64,000 bases of DNA from Tessaracoccus sp. OS52. Lineage in GTDB: Bacteria; Actinomycetota; Actinomycetes; Propionibacteriales; Propionibacteriaceae. Within the stretch, counting starts at the first letter, position 1. Every line of letters starts with the position of its first letter. The notes below the pieces were generated by a model. The model did not search any database and was not told the DNA's origin. It was given only the letters and a program-made list of their open reading frames with translations. A program made the translations under genes and the position numbers. This document shows positions 45,157-55,028 of this stretch, piece after piece. The stretch lies in NCBI RefSeq assembly GCF_020687685.1, contig NZ_JAJEWM010000001.1:434001-498000 (forward strand). The letters run 5' to 3'.

Positions 45157-45765
45157 ATGAGTGAAACCCAGCAGCGCGGCGCAGGCCGCGCAGGCGGTGA
45201 GCGTCGTGGCCGTGACGATCGTCGTGGCCAGGCGCCCAAGGACAACAAGGACCAGTACATCGAGCGCGTGGTTGCCATCAACCGCGTCGCGAAGGTCGTG
45301 CAGGGTGGCCGTCGATTCAGCTTCACCGCCCTTGTGGTGGTCGGCGACGGCGAAGGTACCGTCGGTGTCGGCTATGGCAAGGCCAAGGAAGTTCCCGCGG
45401 CGATCGCCAAGGGCGTCGAGGAGGCGAAGAAGCACTTCTTCCGTGTCCCGATGATCCAGCGCTCGATCCCGCATCCCGTTCAGGGAGAAAAGGCTGGTGG
45501 CGTTGTGCTGCTGCGTCCTGCTTCTCCCGGTACCGGCGTGATCGCCGGGGGATCGGCCCGAGCGGTGCTCGAGTGCGCGGGCGTGCACGACGTACTGTCG
45601 AAGTCCCTCGGATCTGCAAACGCCATCAACGTGGTGCACGCGACGGTGGACGCACTCAAGCAGCTCGAAGAGCCCGAGGCGGTTGCCAAGCGCCGCGGGC
45701 TTCCGGTGGAGGACGTCGCTCCGGCGGCGATGCTCCGCGCTCGCAAGGAAGAGGTGGCCCACTGA
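45157..45765 (+). CDS. rpsE: 30S ribosomal protein S5
   Basis: S5 supports decoding accuracy and the mRNA entry helicase. 202 residues with a 30-residue Arg/Gly-rich N terminus. [20 protein letters not shown] and [20 protein letters not shown] are family motifs; the spectinomycin loop is normal. Overlaps rpmD by one base (TGATG). Confidence 0.97.
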   Translation: MSETQQRGAGRAGGERRGRDDRRGQAPKDNKDQYIERVVAINRVAKVVQGGRRFSFTALVVVGDGEGTVGVGYGKAKEVPAAIAKGVEEAKKHFFRVPMIQRSIPHPVQGEKAGGVVLLRPASPGTGVIAGGSARAVLECAGVHDVLSKSLGSANAINVVHATVDALKQLEEPEAVAKRRGLPVEDVAPAAMLRARKEEVAH

Positions 45766-45947
45766 TGGCCGAACTCAAGATCACCCAGACGAAGTCAGGA
45801 GTGGGCGGCAAGCAGTTCCAGAAGGACACGCTTCGCACCCTCGGCCTGAAGCGTGTCGGTGACTCGGTGGTCCGTGAGGACCGTCCCGAAGTCATCGGCA
45901 TGATCAGGACCGTCGCCCACCTCGTTGTTGTGGAAGAGGTCAAGTAA
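45765..45947 (+). CDS. rpmD: 50S ribosomal protein L30
   Basis: Small 50S protein of 60 residues. ATG at 45765 shares a base with the rpsE stop. [20 protein letters not shown] and [14 protein letters not shown] are diagnostic. Confidence 0.95.
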   Translation: MAELKITQTKSGVGGKQFQKDTLRTLGLKRVGDSVVREDRPEVIGMIRTVAHLVVVEEVK

Positions 45948-45949
45948 TC

Positions 45950-46390
45950 ATGGCGCTCAAGCTTCATCACCTGCGCCCCGCACCCGGCGCCAAGACCGAC
46001 AAGACCCGCGTCGGTCGCGGCGAGGGCTCCAAGGGCAAGACCGCTGGTCGCGGCACGAAGGGCACGGGAGCCCGCAAGAACGTTCCCGCCAACTTCGAGG
46101 GCGGCCAGATGCCGATGCACATGCGTGTTCCCAAGCTGAAGGGCTTCAAGAACCCGTTCCGCGTCGAGTACCAGGTCGTCAACGTCGCCCGCCTCGGGGA
46201 ACTGTTCCCCAAGGGCGGGACGGTCACGGTCGAGGACCTCGTCGAGGCCGGCGCCGTGCGCGACGGCTCGCTGATCAAGGTGCTCGGCAACGGCGACATC
46301 GACGTGGCGCTGAACGTCCAGGCGCACGCCTGGTCCGCGTCCGCCAAGGAGAAGCTGGAGGCCGCCGGCGGCTCGATCACCGAGCTCTGA
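45950..46390 (+). CDS. rplO: 50S ribosomal protein L15
   Basis: L15 is a late 50S assembly protein, 146 residues. Gly/Arg-rich N terminus ([18 protein letters not shown]) and [17 protein letters not shown] are typical. Last gene before the spc terminator. Confidence 0.96.
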   Translation: MALKLHHLRPAPGAKTDKTRVGRGEGSKGKTAGRGTKGTGARKNVPANFEGGQMPMHMRVPKLKGFKNPFRVEYQVVNVARLGELFPKGGTVTVEDLVEAGAVRDGSLIKVLGNGDIDVALNVQAHAWSASAKEKLEAAGGSITEL

Positions 46391-46427
46391 GCGTTCCCTC
46401 AGCCAAACCTGGCATCAGAAGGCACTT

Positions 46428-46464
46428 CGGAAGTGGCCGGCACCTCGGGTGCCGGCCACTTCCG
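46428..46464 (+). terminator. Hairpin terminator after rplO
   Basis: Perfect 17-bp stem CGGAAGTGGCCGGCACC with a TCG loop. It parts the spc ribosomal genes from secY, which has its own promoter. Confidence 0.85.
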
Positions 46465-46494
46465 CTTCGGCGCCGCTGCGCCGGTGGGCGCCGG

Positions 46495-46524
46495 TTGGGT
46501 CCCGGGCTCAGCGCTTGATAGGCT
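46495..46524 (+). promoter_or_regulatory. Predicted promoter of secY-adk-map
   Basis: TTGGGT (46495-46500), 18-base spacer, TAGGCT (46519-46524), 59 bases before the secY ATG. Confidence 0.55.
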
Positions 46525-46583
46525 GCCTTGGTTGCCTGTGTCGGCAGCCGCTCATGTCTTCCTGGAAATGAAAGTGGGGCCGG

Positions 46584-47888
46584 ATGCTCTCCGCCTTCGC
46601 AAACGCGTTCAAGACGCCGGAGCTGCGCAAGAAGATCTTCTTCACCCTTGGGATCATTGCGCTCTTCCGCCTGGGGTCCACCGTGCCTTCGCCGAACGTC
46701 AACATCAGCCGTATCGACCAATGTCTGGCCCTCGCCCAGCAGGGTGACGCGGCAGGCCTGTACTCGATGATCAACCTGTTCTCGGGTGGCGCGCTCTTGC
46801 AGTTGACCATCTTCGCACTGGGCATCATGCCCTACATCACGGCGTCGATCATCCTCCAGCTGCTCGTCGTGGTGATCCCCCGTCTGGAGCAGCTGAAGAA
46901 GGAGGGCGCGGCCGGCACGCAGAAGATCACCCAGTACACGCGCTACCTGACCGTCGTATTGGCCATCCTCAACTCAACCGCGTTCGTCACCCTCGCGCGG
47001 ACCGGTCAGCTCTTCCCCGGCTGTGAGGGGATCCTCTACTCGGAGGAGATCTTCCCGCTGGTCGTCATGGTCATGACCATGACCGCTGGCACCGTGGTCA
47101 TCATGTGGCTGGGCGAACTCATCACCGAGCGCGGCATCGGCAACGGCATGTCGATCATGATCTTCACGCAGATCGCCGCCAGCTTCCCCGCAGGGCTGTG
47201 GAGCATCAAGCAGGCCAATGCAGGGGCAACGGGCTGGTTCCTGCTGTTCCTCGTCATCGGTATCGGCCTGCTGGTGATGCTGGGCATCGTCTTCATGGAG
47301 CAGGGCCAGCGCCGCATCCCCGTCCAGTACGCCAAGCGCATGGTGGGCCAGCGCCTCGTGGGCGGCTCGACCACCTACATCCCGCTCAAGGTCAACCAGG
47401 CCGGCGTGATTCCGGTGATCTTCGCGTCCTCGATCCTCTACCTGCCGGTGCTGTTCTCCACCTTCCGGCCGGAGAGCGCCGTCGGGCAATGGCTCGCGGT
47501 CAACTTCACCACCAACAGTCCTTGGTACTCGGTGGCCATGTTCGTGCTGATCATCGCCTTCACGTACTTCTACGTGTCCATCACCTTCAACCCCGAAGAA
47601 GTCTCCGACAACATGAAGAAGTACGGCGGCTTCATCCCGGGCGTCAGAGCCGGAAAGCCGACGGAACGCTACCTGGCCTACGTGCTGAGTCGTCTGACAG
47701 CCCCGGGCTCCCTGTACCTCGCGGTCATCGCGCTGGTGCCCACCATCGCATTCATGGCGATGGGTGCTTCGCAGAACTTCCCGTTCGGTGGCGTTTCCAT
47801 CCTCATCATCGTCGGTGTGGGTCTCGACACCGTCAAGCGGATCGAGAGCCAGCTCCAGCAGCGGAACTATGAGGGCTTCCTGCGATGA
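46584..47888 (+). CDS. secY: Preprotein translocase subunit SecY
   Basis: Channel-forming subunit of the Sec translocon, 434 residues with ten expected transmembrane helices. The plug/TM2 region ([26 protein letters not shown], key [18 protein letters not shown]) and the cytoplasmic loops [15 protein letters not shown] and [19 protein letters not shown] are typical. Its stop overlaps the adk start (ATGA). Confidence 0.98.
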   Translation: MLSAFANAFKTPELRKKIFFTLGIIALFRLGSTVPSPNVNISRIDQCLALAQQGDAAGLYSMINLFSGGALLQLTIFALGIMPYITASIILQLLVVVIPRLEQLKKEGAAGTQKITQYTRYLTVVLAILNSTAFVTLARTGQLFPGCEGILYSEEIFPLVVMVMTMTAGTVVIMWLGELITERGIGNGMSIMIFTQIAASFPAGLWSIKQANAGATGWFLLFLVIGIGLLVMLGIVFMEQGQRRIPVQYAKRMVGQRLVGGSTTYIPLKVNQAGVIPVIFASSILYLPVLFSTFRPESAVGQWLAVNFTTNSPWYSVAMFVLIIAFTYFYVSITFNPEEVSDNMKKYGGFIPGVRAGKPTERYLAYVLSRLTAPGSLYLAVIALVPTIAFMAMGASQNFPFGGVSILIIVGVGLDTVKRIESQLQQRNYEGFLR

Positions 47889-48484
47889 GGCTCCTGATCA
47901 TGGGAGCGCCGGGGGCCGGCAAGGGGACGCAGGCCACCGCGCTCGCGGCTCGCTACGAGGTCCCGGCCATCTCGACGGGTGACATCTTCCGTGACCACAT
48001 CCGGCGGCAGACGCCGCTGGGTGTCAAGGTGAAGGAGCTCATCGACGCGGGGGAGTACGTTCCGGATGAGGTGACCGAGGACATCGTGGCCAGCCGCCTC
48101 GCCGAGCCCGACTGTGCCGGCGGGTTCCTGTTGGACGGCTTCCCCCGCACGATGCACCAGGTCCACTTCCTGGACCGGCTGCTCGAGGAGCAGGGCCAAC
48201 GGATCGATGCGGTGGTCTCGCTGGTGGTGGAGCCGGAGGTCCTGGTGGACCGCCTGCTCGAACGGGCGAGGATCGAGGGTCGAACCGACGACAACGAAGA
48301 CACCATCCGGCGACGCATGGAGGTCTACGCCGGTCAGACGGCGCCGCTGCTGTTCCACTACGAGAAGCGTGGTGTGCTCGTCGAGGTCGAGGGAACCGGT
48401 TCCGTCGACGAGGTCCGGAGCCGCATGTTGTCAGCTGTTGAGACCCCGGTGGAGCGCGAGCACTCCTTCGTGCACGAGGACTGA
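47885..48484 (+). CDS. adk: Adenylate kinase
   Basis: Interconverts ATP + AMP and 2 ADP in the cytosol. 199 residues: P loop GAPGAGKGT (residues 7-15), AMP-binding STGDIFR and [10 protein letters not shown]. The LID is the short form without zinc Cys, as in most actinobacteria. Overlaps secY by four bases; map follows 4 bp later. Confidence 0.97.
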   Translation: MRLLIMGAPGAGKGTQATALAARYEVPAISTGDIFRDHIRRQTPLGVKVKELIDAGEYVPDEVTEDIVASRLAEPDCAGGFLLDGFPRTMHQVHFLDRLLEEQGQRIDAVVSLVVEPEVLVDRLLERARIEGRTDDNEDTIRRRMEVYAGQTAPLLFHYEKRGVLVEVEGTGSVDEVRSRMLSAVETPVEREHSFVHED

Positions 48485-48488
48485 ACCG

Positions 48489-49319
48489 GTGGCCCACATC
48501 GAGGTCAAGACCCGTGAGCAGCTGCTCTTGATGCGTCGCGCGGGGAGGGTCGTCGCCGACGGCCTGCAGGCGATGCAGGCAGCGGCCACTGCAGGCATGA
48601 CCACCGCCGAGCTCGACGGTGTTGGCCGTGAGGTCCTCGCCGCCGCAGGCGCGAGATCCAACTTCCTGGGTTACGGCGCCGAGTACGGTACTCCCTTCAA
48701 CGGTGTTGCCTGCATCTCGGTCAACGAGGAACTCGTCCACGGTATGCCAGGTGACCGCGTCCTCAATGAGGGCGACGTCATTTCGGTGGATTTCGGCGCC
48801 ATCGTCGAGGGTTGGCACGCCGATGCCGCACGCACCTTCATCCTGGGCCCATCCACGCCCGAGGACGAGACCCTGGTAGAGGTCACTCGCGCTGCGATGT
48901 GGGCAGGAGTGGCTGCAGTGCGCTCCGGGGGGCGCGTGAACGACGTGTCTCGCGCCATAGAGGACTTCGTGCTGGCGCAGCCGCGACGCTACGGCACGCT
49001 GCGTGAGTACACCGGGCATGGCATCGGCTCGGAGATGCACATGGAACCCGACGTTCCCAACTTCTCCCGCCGTCGCCCCACCCCGAAGCTGGACGTCGGG
49101 ATGGCCATCGCCATTGAGCCCATGCTGACACTGGGGCTGCACCAGACCTCCGTCTGCGAAGACGACTGGACCGTGGTGAGCCGGGACGGGTCTCGGGGCG
49201 CGCACTGGGAGCACACCGTCGCCATCACCCCCACTGGCTTGTGGGTGCTGACGAGCCCCGACGGCGGCGAGGCGGAACTCGTGGCCAGGGGGGCACCCTT
49301 CGGGCCGCTGGGAGACTGA
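48489..49319 (+). CDS. map: Methionine aminopeptidase
   Basis: Removes initiator Met from nascent proteins; type I, 276 residues. GTG start after GAGGA. The metal ligands are visible: the two Asp in SVDFGAIVEGWHADAA, His in GHGIG, Glu in IEPML and Glu in HWEHTVA. Third gene of secY-adk-map. In most relatives infA comes next; here five other genes intervene or follow first. Confidence 0.96.
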   Translation: MAHIEVKTREQLLLMRRAGRVVADGLQAMQAAATAGMTTAELDGVGREVLAAAGARSNFLGYGAEYGTPFNGVACISVNEELVHGMPGDRVLNEGDVISVDFGAIVEGWHADAARTFILGPSTPEDETLVEVTRAAMWAGVAAVRSGGRVNDVSRAIEDFVLAQPRRYGTLREYTGHGIGSEMHMEPDVPNFSRRRPTPKLDVGMAIAIEPMLTLGLHQTSVCEDDWTVVSRDGSRGAHWEHTVAITPTGLWVLTSPDGGEAELVARGAPFGPLGD

Positions 49320-49341
49320 CACCGGCTCCGGCGAGCTGAAC

Positions 49342-49347
49342 TAGAAT
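49342..49347 (+). promoter_or_regulatory. -10 box of the DUF1707 gene, leaderless geometry
   Basis: TAGAAT ends 7 bases before the ATG at 49355. No Shine-Dalgarno. Confidence 0.5.
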
Positions 49348-49354
49348 CGGTGCC

Positions 49355-49723
49355 ATGACCAGCCTGCCTCCGTCCTCGCGCTACCTCCAGAAGGCGTCTC
49401 AGCCCGTCGAGGACCAGGAGCGGGAGTCCATTGCGAAACGGCTCTCCGACGCCTACGCCGACGGGAGGCTGCCCCAGGAGGAGTACATGGGCGCTCTCGA
49501 TGTGGTCTATGGAGCACGCACGCTGGGCGAACTCGTGCCTGTCGTGGAGAAGCTGCCCGCCGCATCGACAGAGGTACCGACGATCATCTCTGCCGGTTCC
49601 GTCCCCGCGGGCGAGGTCGCCCCGTCGAGGAACGTAGTGGTGCCCGCCTTCCTGGCTGTTGGCGGGGTGCTGGTGCTCCTGGTGATCCTGGGCGTGCTCG
49701 GGGTGCTGCTGTTCGGTCTGTGA
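49355..49723 (+). CDS. DUF1707 domain membrane protein
   Basis: 122 residues. Residues about 20-68 match DUF1707 (RESIAKRLSDAYADGRLPQEEYMGAL, keys LSDAYADGRL and Y-GARTLGEL), a small helical domain seen in actinobacterial envelope proteins. A 40-residue linker leads to one C-terminal transmembrane helix (about 94-121). Function unknown. Confidence 0.82.
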   Translation: MTSLPPSSRYLQKASQPVEDQERESIAKRLSDAYADGRLPQEEYMGALDVVYGARTLGELVPVVEKLPAASTEVPTIISAGSVPAGEVAPSRNVVVPAFLAVGGVLVLLVILGVLGVLLFGL

Positions 49724-49769
49724 GCCGTGCGGGGACTATCGTTGGCCGACCAGGGAGGGAGTTGCGCAC

Positions 49770-51038
49770 GTGCAGGACGACGGCCGGAGTGGAACTGAAG
49801 CTTCCCGCCCCCATCACGCACGCCGCGACGTCGGCAGCCCTGCCACCCCGCCCAGGGACTTCGACACCCCTCCTGCCCGCCCGTTCCACCGCGCTGCGCA
49901 GTGGGTGGTGGCCGGAACGCCGCGTCTGGTCGAGGCGGACCATCGTCGCGACGACCGTGGTCCGACGGGAAGTGTGCCACTCCGCCCCGGGTTCCAGAAC
50001 CGGCCATCGGCTCCACCACCTGTGGTGCTCCCACCTCCCACAGTGCGAAGTCCGGAGCCGCCCGCGCCGCCGAGGCCGGGTAGACGGACCGGCGTCCGGT
50101 TCCTGGCCGGCGCCACCGCGGTGGCTGTCGTCATGGCCTTCACGATGGTGGGGGTCCAGATGTGGGGTGCCCCGGTCCAGCCAGAGTCGGAGGCGCACCC
50201 CGATGTGACCGCCTCCACGAGGCCGAACAGCATCCGGGCCGCCGAACGACCCGAAAGGAACCGGGGGACCACCGCTTCACCGTCCCCACTGCCAACCCCG
50301 GCAGACCCCGGACCCCGCGGCTGGGAACTTCCCGAGCGGGTCTGGGAGCCTTTGCCGCCGCTGGTGGCGAGCAACGAGGACTGGGTGGCGCTCCAGACCT
50401 CTCCTGTCCACGACCTGGCCCCCGCGACCTTGGTGGACTGCCCCGAACCCTCGATCGTGCGGGACATCGACTCGTATCGCGCACAGGTGCGTGAGCAGTG
50501 GAGTTGCGTCCATGCCGCGTGGATCCCCGTGTACGAAGCACTGGGATGGTCGACGGTGGAGCCAGCGGTGGAGTTCTACCCGGGCAAGGGGTCGAAGAGC
50601 GAGTGCGGCTACCTGGAGGCTCCGGCCTTCTACTGCTCCGCGGGAGCGGGCACCGTGTACTTCGGTGGCGACCACCAGGTCATGGCCGGCAGGTGGGACC
50701 TGTCGGTGAACGAGATGGTCAACCATGAGTACGGGCACCACATCCAGAGTCTGGCCGGGATCACGGGTGCAAAGCAGCGGGTTTCCGGGCCTGACGACAT
50801 CGAGCGCCGATCCGAGCTGCAGGCCACGTGCTGGTCGGCGATGATGACCTACAACAACCGATCCTTCGACTTCGACCAGCAGGACTACGACAGCTGGCTG
50901 ATGCGTCTGGACACCATGCTCGTCGACGGCGTCCACGGCAGCAGGGAGTCGTTGCGCTATTGGGGTGTTCGTGGGCTCTACGCTGTGACCCTGGGCGACT
51001 GCAACACTTGGGCCGTTGAAGCCCAGTACGTTTCCTGA
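49770..51038 (+). CDS. Membrane-anchored neutral zinc metallopeptidase-like protein (YpfJ/PF04228 type)
   Basis: 422 residues from a GTG with GGGAGGGAG upstream. A Pro/Arg-rich cytoplasmic part (1-105), a transmembrane helix (about 108-131), a Pro/Ser linker, then an extracellular catalytic domain. The zinc motif is HEYGHH (His319, Glu320, His323), followed by RSELQATCWSAM, whose Glu is the likely third ligand. Cys pairs (AFYCSAG, DCNTWAVE) suggest disulfides. It lies 14 bp ahead of a paralogue with the same layout. Protein target unknown. Confidence 0.8.
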   Translation: MQDDGRSGTEASRPHHARRDVGSPATPPRDFDTPPARPFHRAAQWVVAGTPRLVEADHRRDDRGPTGSVPLRPGFQNRPSAPPPVVLPPPTVRSPEPPAPPRPGRRTGVRFLAGATAVAVVMAFTMVGVQMWGAPVQPESEAHPDVTASTRPNSIRAAERPERNRGTTASPSPLPTPADPGPRGWELPERVWEPLPPLVASNEDWVALQTSPVHDLAPATLVDCPEPSIVRDIDSYRAQVREQWSCVHAAWIPVYEALGWSTVEPAVEFYPGKGSKSECGYLEAPAFYCSAGAGTVYFGGDHQVMAGRWDLSVNEMVNHEYGHHIQSLAGITGAKQRVSGPDDIERRSELQATCWSAMMTYNNRSFDFDQQDYDSWLMRLDTMLVDGVHGSRESLRYWGVRGLYAVTLGDCNTWAVEAQYVS

Positions 51039-51052
51039 ACGCGAGGTCGAAC

Positions 51053-52195
51053 GTGAGCCTGCCCACCGGTTCGTGGCCGCCGCCGCAGCACAACCCCTGG
51101 AGCCGTTGGGGGGCTCACCAGAACTCCAGTTTCGGCTTCCGCAGCCCCGGTCGCGGAGGCTACCCGCCGAGCGCCCATCCGCCCGGTCGCTGGCCCGGGC
51201 GCCCGGTTGGCCTCTACCAGGGTGGCCACCGCGGCAGCGCGGGCCGAGGTGGCCGGCTCGGGGGAGTCCTCCTGGGGTGTGGCATCGTGGCGTTGGTGTT
51301 CATCCTGGGTCCGGTGATAGCCGTGGCCTTCCTGGGAGCGGCGGCGCTCGACGTCGAACCACCCCGTCCCACACCAGCCACGACAGAACCCAGGCCCGGG
51401 ACTCCGACGCCGGAGGTGGAGGACCAAAGGCCGGTTCCTGCTGAATCCGAGCCGGTCCCTGCCGAGCCCGAGCCGGCCGTCTTCCAATTGCCGCCCCGCG
51501 ACTTCGGGGAACTCCCGCCGCCACATTCGAGCGACCCTGCTTGGGTGAGGGTCCAGCAGTCGGTCCTGTACACGGCCCGGTTCCCCGTGCAGCAGGGTTG
51601 TCCGCCTCCCGGCCTGATCGAGACCATGCAGGAACTCGAGAGTTACACCACCGCTCAGTTGGGCTGCGTGCAGAAGGCCTGGAAGCCGGTGCTGCAAGCG
51701 CTGGACCTGCCAACCCACGACGTCCCGCACTACTACTACGGCCAGTCGGTCACTTCACCATGCGGGACCACCAGCGCGCCGGCCTACTACTGCTCCGCAG
51801 GCGGGGGAGCGATCTACTTCGGCGAGCGGCTGCTGGACGACACTCGACGTGACCCCCTGTGGGCCAAGGATCTCGTGGGCCACGAGTACGGCCACCACCT
51901 GCAGGCGGTGAACGGCTTCTTCGAGGCCATCTACGAGCTTCCCGGCGGCAACGAGGTGATCAGGCGAAACGAGATCCAGGCGACGTGCCTCGCCTTCGGG
52001 ATGATCCGGAAGGATCGTTCCTACGCGCTCGAAGAGGAATTCTTCAGCCGCCTCGAACCGCACTTGAGGAGTTACCTCGACGATGGGATCCACGGGTCGA
52101 AGGATTCCCTGGCCTACTGGGGCATGCGGGGCTTCTACGCAGACCACGCCGCAGAGTGCAACACCTGGGTCGTCGGCCCGGAATGGGTGGAGTAG
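51053..52195 (+). CDS. Membrane-anchored neutral zinc metallopeptidase-like protein, tandem paralogue
   Basis: 380 residues, GTG start. Layout equals the preceding gene: Gly/Pro-rich cytoplasmic part, transmembrane helix (about 69-98), Pro/Glu linker, extracellular domain with HEYGHH (His277, Glu278, His281) and RNEIQATCLAFGM. Shared blocks with the neighbour are YYCSAGGG/FYCSAGAG, the DDGIHGSKDSLAYWGMRG stretch and the CNTWVV ending, so the pair arose by duplication and then diverged in linker and N terminus. Confidence 0.8.
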   Translation: MSLPTGSWPPPQHNPWSRWGAHQNSSFGFRSPGRGGYPPSAHPPGRWPGRPVGLYQGGHRGSAGRGGRLGGVLLGCGIVALVFILGPVIAVAFLGAAALDVEPPRPTPATTEPRPGTPTPEVEDQRPVPAESEPVPAEPEPAVFQLPPRDFGELPPPHSSDPAWVRVQQSVLYTARFPVQQGCPPPGLIETMQELESYTTAQLGCVQKAWKPVLQALDLPTHDVPHYYYGQSVTSPCGTTSAPAYYCSAGGGAIYFGERLLDDTRRDPLWAKDLVGHEYGHHLQAVNGFFEAIYELPGGNEVIRRNEIQATCLAFGMIRKDRSYALEEEFFSRLEPHLRSYLDDGIHGSKDSLAYWGMRGFYADHAAECNTWVVGPEWVE

Positions 52196-52198
52196 GGC

Positions 52199-52477
52199 TC
52201 AGCCGATCTGGCCGATCCCCGGGTTCCACAGCCTGATTCGGCGATCGGAGATGAGGCCCTGGATATGGAAGGGATCCGCGTCGAGGAGTTCCTCCACTTG
52301 TGCGGCCGCATCCGCCCGCACGACCAGCAGTGCCCCGGGAGCTCCGTCCTGGTATGCCCCTGCCACTACCAGTGGGTCCGGCATCAGTGCGCGCAGGAAC
52401 TCACGGTGGGCGCCACGGTGCTCGTCCAGCGCTTGGGAATCTTCGGTGTAGGTGTACTCGACCGCGTAGGTGTTCAC
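52199..52477 (-). CDS. YciI family protein
   Basis: 92-residue YCII-domain protein (ferredoxin-like dimer). GTG start. YAVEYTY, the DEHRGAHREFL stretch with the conserved His, and ADPFHIQGLISDRRI are typical. Some relatives act as dehalogenase or lyase-like enzymes; no function can be given here. It converges on the metallopeptidase gene with a 3-bp gap. Confidence 0.82.
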   Translation of the reverse strand: MNTYAVEYTYTEDSQALDEHRGAHREFLRALMPDPLVVAGAYQDGAPGALLVVRADAAAQVEELLDADPFHIQGLISDRRIRLWNPGIGQIG

Positions 52478-52483
52478 GGCCCC

Positions 52484-52489
52484 ACGCTA
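52484..52489 (-). promoter_or_regulatory. -10 box of the YciI gene, leaderless geometry
   Basis: TAGCGT on the minus strand, 6 bases before the GTG start at 52477. Confidence 0.45.
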
Positions 52490-52508
52490 GCGTTTAGTCA
52501 CCATTGAT

Positions 52509-52537
52509 TTGGGCTGAGCGTCCCATGAGCGTAAAAT
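52509..52537 (+). promoter_or_regulatory. Predicted promoter of infA
   Basis: TTGGGC (52509-52514), 17-base spacer, TAAAAT (52532-52537). Confidence 0.55.
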
Positions 52538-52610
52538 GAGCAGGACGGGCTGGAACTCTTCTGGCTGGGACGCCCGAGCGTGCTCGGGACCGATCGAAGA
52601 TTGAGAGCAT

Positions 52611-52832
52611 ATGGCGAAGAAAGAAGGAGCCCTCGAACTCGAGGGAACTGTGGTTGAGGCACTGCCCAACGCGATGTTCCGCGTCGAGCTCGCCAACGGC
52701 CACAAGGTCCTGACGACCATCAGCGGCAAGATGCGGCAGCACTACATCCGCATCCTGCCCGCAGACCGCGTGGTCGTGGAACTCTCCCCATACGACCTGA
52801 CGCGAGGACGCATCGTCTACCGGCACAAGTGA
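52611..52832 (+). CDS. infA: Translation initiation factor IF-1
   Basis: OB-fold factor that blocks the A site during initiation, 73 residues. The family pattern [36 protein letters not shown] and the [11 protein letters not shown] end is complete. Followed by its own terminator and by rpmJ. Confidence 0.97.
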   Translation: MAKKEGALELEGTVVEALPNAMFRVELANGHKVLTTISGKMRQHYIRILPADRVVVELSPYDLTRGRIVYRHK

Positions 52833-52850
52833 CCACCCAGTGCTTCGCGC

Positions 52851-52874
52851 AACGCCCGGGCCATCCCGGGCGTT
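52851..52874 (+). terminator. Hairpin terminator after infA
   Basis: Perfect 10-bp stem AACGCCCGGG with loop CCAT, 19 bases after the infA stop. Confidence 0.8.
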
Positions 52875-52892
52875 CTGCATGTCTCCACGATT

Positions 52893-52921
52893 TTGGAAAC
52901 CACCGCTGGTTGGCGTAAGGT
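52893..52921 (+). promoter_or_regulatory. Predicted promoter of rpmJ-rpsM operon
   Basis: TTGGAA (52893-52898), 17-base spacer, TAAGGT (52916-52921). Confidence 0.55.
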
Positions 52922-53048
52922 TGTGCGTCGGTCCCTGATCCGACGGATGTGTCGCGCCTGCGTCAACGTTCCCGGTGCAGGACCTAGTTCATCCACCACT
53001 GATCTGGACCCGGCAGGGTCCTGATCGCCGATTGAAAAGGTTGCTCGT

Positions 53049-53162
53049 ATGAAGGTTCAGCCGAGCGTCAAGAAGATGTGCGACAAGTGCAAGGTCATTC
53101 GCCGGCACGGTCGCGTAATGGTGATCTGCGAGAACCCTCGTCACAAGCAGCGCCAGGGCTGA
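53049..53162 (+). CDS. rpmJ: 50S ribosomal protein L36
   Basis: 37-residue zinc-ribbon protein, [16 protein letters not shown] and so on, ending RHKQRQG. The zinc ligands are CDKC, a later Cys (VICEN) and His (RHKQ), so this is the zinc-binding type. Conserved position between infA and rpsM. Confidence 0.96.
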   Translation: MKVQPSVKKMCDKCKVIRRHGRVMVICENPRHKQRQG

Positions 53163-53428
53163 GGCCCGGCGTCAGGCGGTAATCGCAGAACATCGCGGAT
53201 CCGGGCTCAGCCCGTCCGCCGAGACACAACTCAACAACACCCAACGTGAATGCAAGAGTCCGAACCCCATGGCGAGGACTTCCACCCCCGGGCGAAGGCC
53301 GGGGCCCCGTCGGAGGCAGTAGCTTCCGTAAAGGCAAGCGGGGATGCTTCACGCCGCACACCTTCGCGGTCCCGGAGCCGGCTCCAAGAAAGAGCCAGGG
53401 ACCTAGAACCAGGAAAGGTAACCGCCTG
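53163..53428 (+). other. 266-bp leader between rpmJ and rpsM
   Basis: No gene is supported. A hairpin GGCTC/GAGCC with a 7-base loop (53380-53396) lies just before the rpsM ribosome binding site. In E. coli the same place carries the S4-binding alpha operon leader; sequence alone does not show that here. Confidence 0.35.
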
Positions 53429-53803
53429 ATGGCACGCCTCGTTGGTGTCGACCTCCCGCGCGAAAAGCGCCTCGAAGTCGCACTCACCTACATCTTCGGC
53501 CTCGGTAAGACCCGGGCCGCCGAAACCCTCACCGCCACTGGAATCAGTGGCGATCTCCGTGTCCACGAACTCAACGACGAGCAGCTCGTCGCACTGCGTG
53601 ACCACATCGAAGGCAACTACGAAATCGAGGGTGACCTCCGCCGTAGCGTCGCCGCCGACATTCGCCGCAAGGTGGAGATCGGCAACTACCAGGGACGTCG
53701 CCACCGCAGTGGCCTGCCCGTCCGTGGACAGCGCACGCGCACCAATGCCCGCACTCGCAAGGGCAAGAAGAAGGCAGTTGCCGGCAAGAAGAAGGCACGC
53801 TGA
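53429..53803 (+). CDS. rpsM: 30S ribosomal protein S13
   Basis: S13 contacts P-site tRNA and bridges to L5. 124 residues. ATG at 53429 follows AGGAAAGG; longer in-frame starts extend into the leader and are not conserved. [36 protein letters not shown] and the lysine-rich tail are standard. Confidence 0.97.
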   Translation: MARLVGVDLPREKRLEVALTYIFGLGKTRAAETLTATGISGDLRVHELNDEQLVALRDHIEGNYEIEGDLRRSVAADIRRKVEIGNYQGRRHRSGLPVRGQRTRTNARTRKGKKKAVAGKKKAR

Positions 53804-53846
53804 CCCCCGGGTGAGCTGAACAAGGACACAGGAGAAACCAGAACTT

Positions 53847-54257
53847 ATGGCAACTGCAAGCCGCAAGGCATCCGCCGCCAAGACGAAGGTGCGTCGCAAG
53901 GAGAAGAAGAACATCCTTGTGGGCCAGGCTCACATCAAGAGCACCTTCAACAACACGATCATTTCCATCACCGATCCCAACGGGGCTGTGATTGCTTGGG
54001 CCTCCGCCGGCACTGTCGGCTTCAAGGGCTCGCGCAAGTCGACCCCGTTCGCCGCCCAGATGGCCGCGGAGGCCGCTGGTCGTCGCGCCATGGAGCACGG
54101 CATGAAGCGAGTCGAGGTGTTCGTCAAGGGCCCGGGCTCCGGACGTGAGACCGCGATCCGCTCGCTGGGGGCCGTCGGCCTCGAGGTCGGAGCCATCGCA
54201 GACGTGACCCCGGTGCCGCACAACGGCTGCCGCCCGCCCAAGCGCCGTCGCGTCTGA
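53847..54257 (+). CDS. rpsK: 30S ribosomal protein S11
   Basis: S11 shapes the platform near the E site. 136 residues. [34 protein letters not shown] and the [11 protein letters not shown] end are typical. Confidence 0.97.
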   Translation: MATASRKASAAKTKVRRKEKKNILVGQAHIKSTFNNTIISITDPNGAVIAWASAGTVGFKGSRKSTPFAAQMAAEAAGRRAMEHGMKRVEVFVKGPGSGRETAIRSLGAVGLEVGAIADVTPVPHNGCRPPKRRRV

Positions 54258-54289
54258 TCCGCCCGAGACTAGAGAAGGACTGAGAGAGA

Positions 54290-54895
54290 ATGGCTCGCTA
54301 CACCGGCCCAATGACCAAGAAGTCCCGTCGCCTCGGCACGGACCTCGTTGGCAACGATCAGGCGTTCGAACGCCGCCCCTACCCCCCTGGTGTCCACGGC
54401 CGTGGCCGCACCAAGGACTCCGAGTACTCGCTGCAGCTCAAGGAGAAGCAGAAGGCTCGTTTCGCATACGGCGTGCTTGAGAAGCAGTTCCGCCGCTACT
54501 ACGAGGAAGCAGACCGCCACCCCGGCAAGACCGGTGAGAAGCTGCTGCAGATCCTCGAGTCGCGACTGGACAACGTCGTGTACCGCGCTGGGTTCGCCAG
54601 CACGCGGCGTCAGGCCCGCCAGCTCGTCGTGCACGGTCACTTCCTGGTCAACGGCCAGCGCGTGAACGTGCCGTCGTACCGGGTCAAGGCGCACGACATC
54701 ATCGAGGTCGCCGAGAAGTCGATGAACCTGCACCCGCTCGTCGTGGCTCGTGAGACCCATGGAGAGCGCTCCGTCCCCGGGTGGCTGGAGGCGCGTCCCA
54801 ACCGGATGCGCATCCTCGTCCACCAGCTCCCCGTCCGCGAGCAGATCGTCGTGGACGTCCAGGAGCAGATGATCGTCGAGCTCTACTCCAAGTAG
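54290..54895 (+). CDS. rpsD: 30S ribosomal protein S4
   Basis: Primary 16S binding protein and accuracy centre, 201 residues. No N-terminal zinc Cys are present (zinc-free form). [20 protein letters not shown] and the S4 domain [17 protein letters not shown] are clear. Confidence 0.97.
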   Translation: MARYTGPMTKKSRRLGTDLVGNDQAFERRPYPPGVHGRGRTKDSEYSLQLKEKQKARFAYGVLEKQFRRYYEEADRHPGKTGEKLLQILESRLDNVVYRAGFASTRRQARQLVVHGHFLVNGQRVNVPSYRVKAHDIIEVAEKSMNLHPLVVARETHGERSVPGWLEARPNRMRILVHQLPVREQIVVDVQEQMIVELYSK

Positions 54896-54905
54896 TAGTG
54901 CCAAC

Positions 54906-54941
54906 GGGCCGGCCGAGTCTTCACAGCTCGGTCGGCCCTTT
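54906..54941 (+). terminator. Hairpin after rpsD
   Basis: 12-bp stem GGGCCGGCCGAG with CTCGGTCGGCCC (one G-T pair), 9-base loop, then TTT. It would at least partly separate rpoA from the ribosomal genes upstream. Confidence 0.7.
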
Positions 54942-55028
54942 CCGGGCCCTCGGGCCCACCCGTGGCCAGGAGCGGTTCCTGGCCCGTTCGCACCCTCAAA
55001 TAGTGGTCGGTGCGGGAAGGAAACATCA

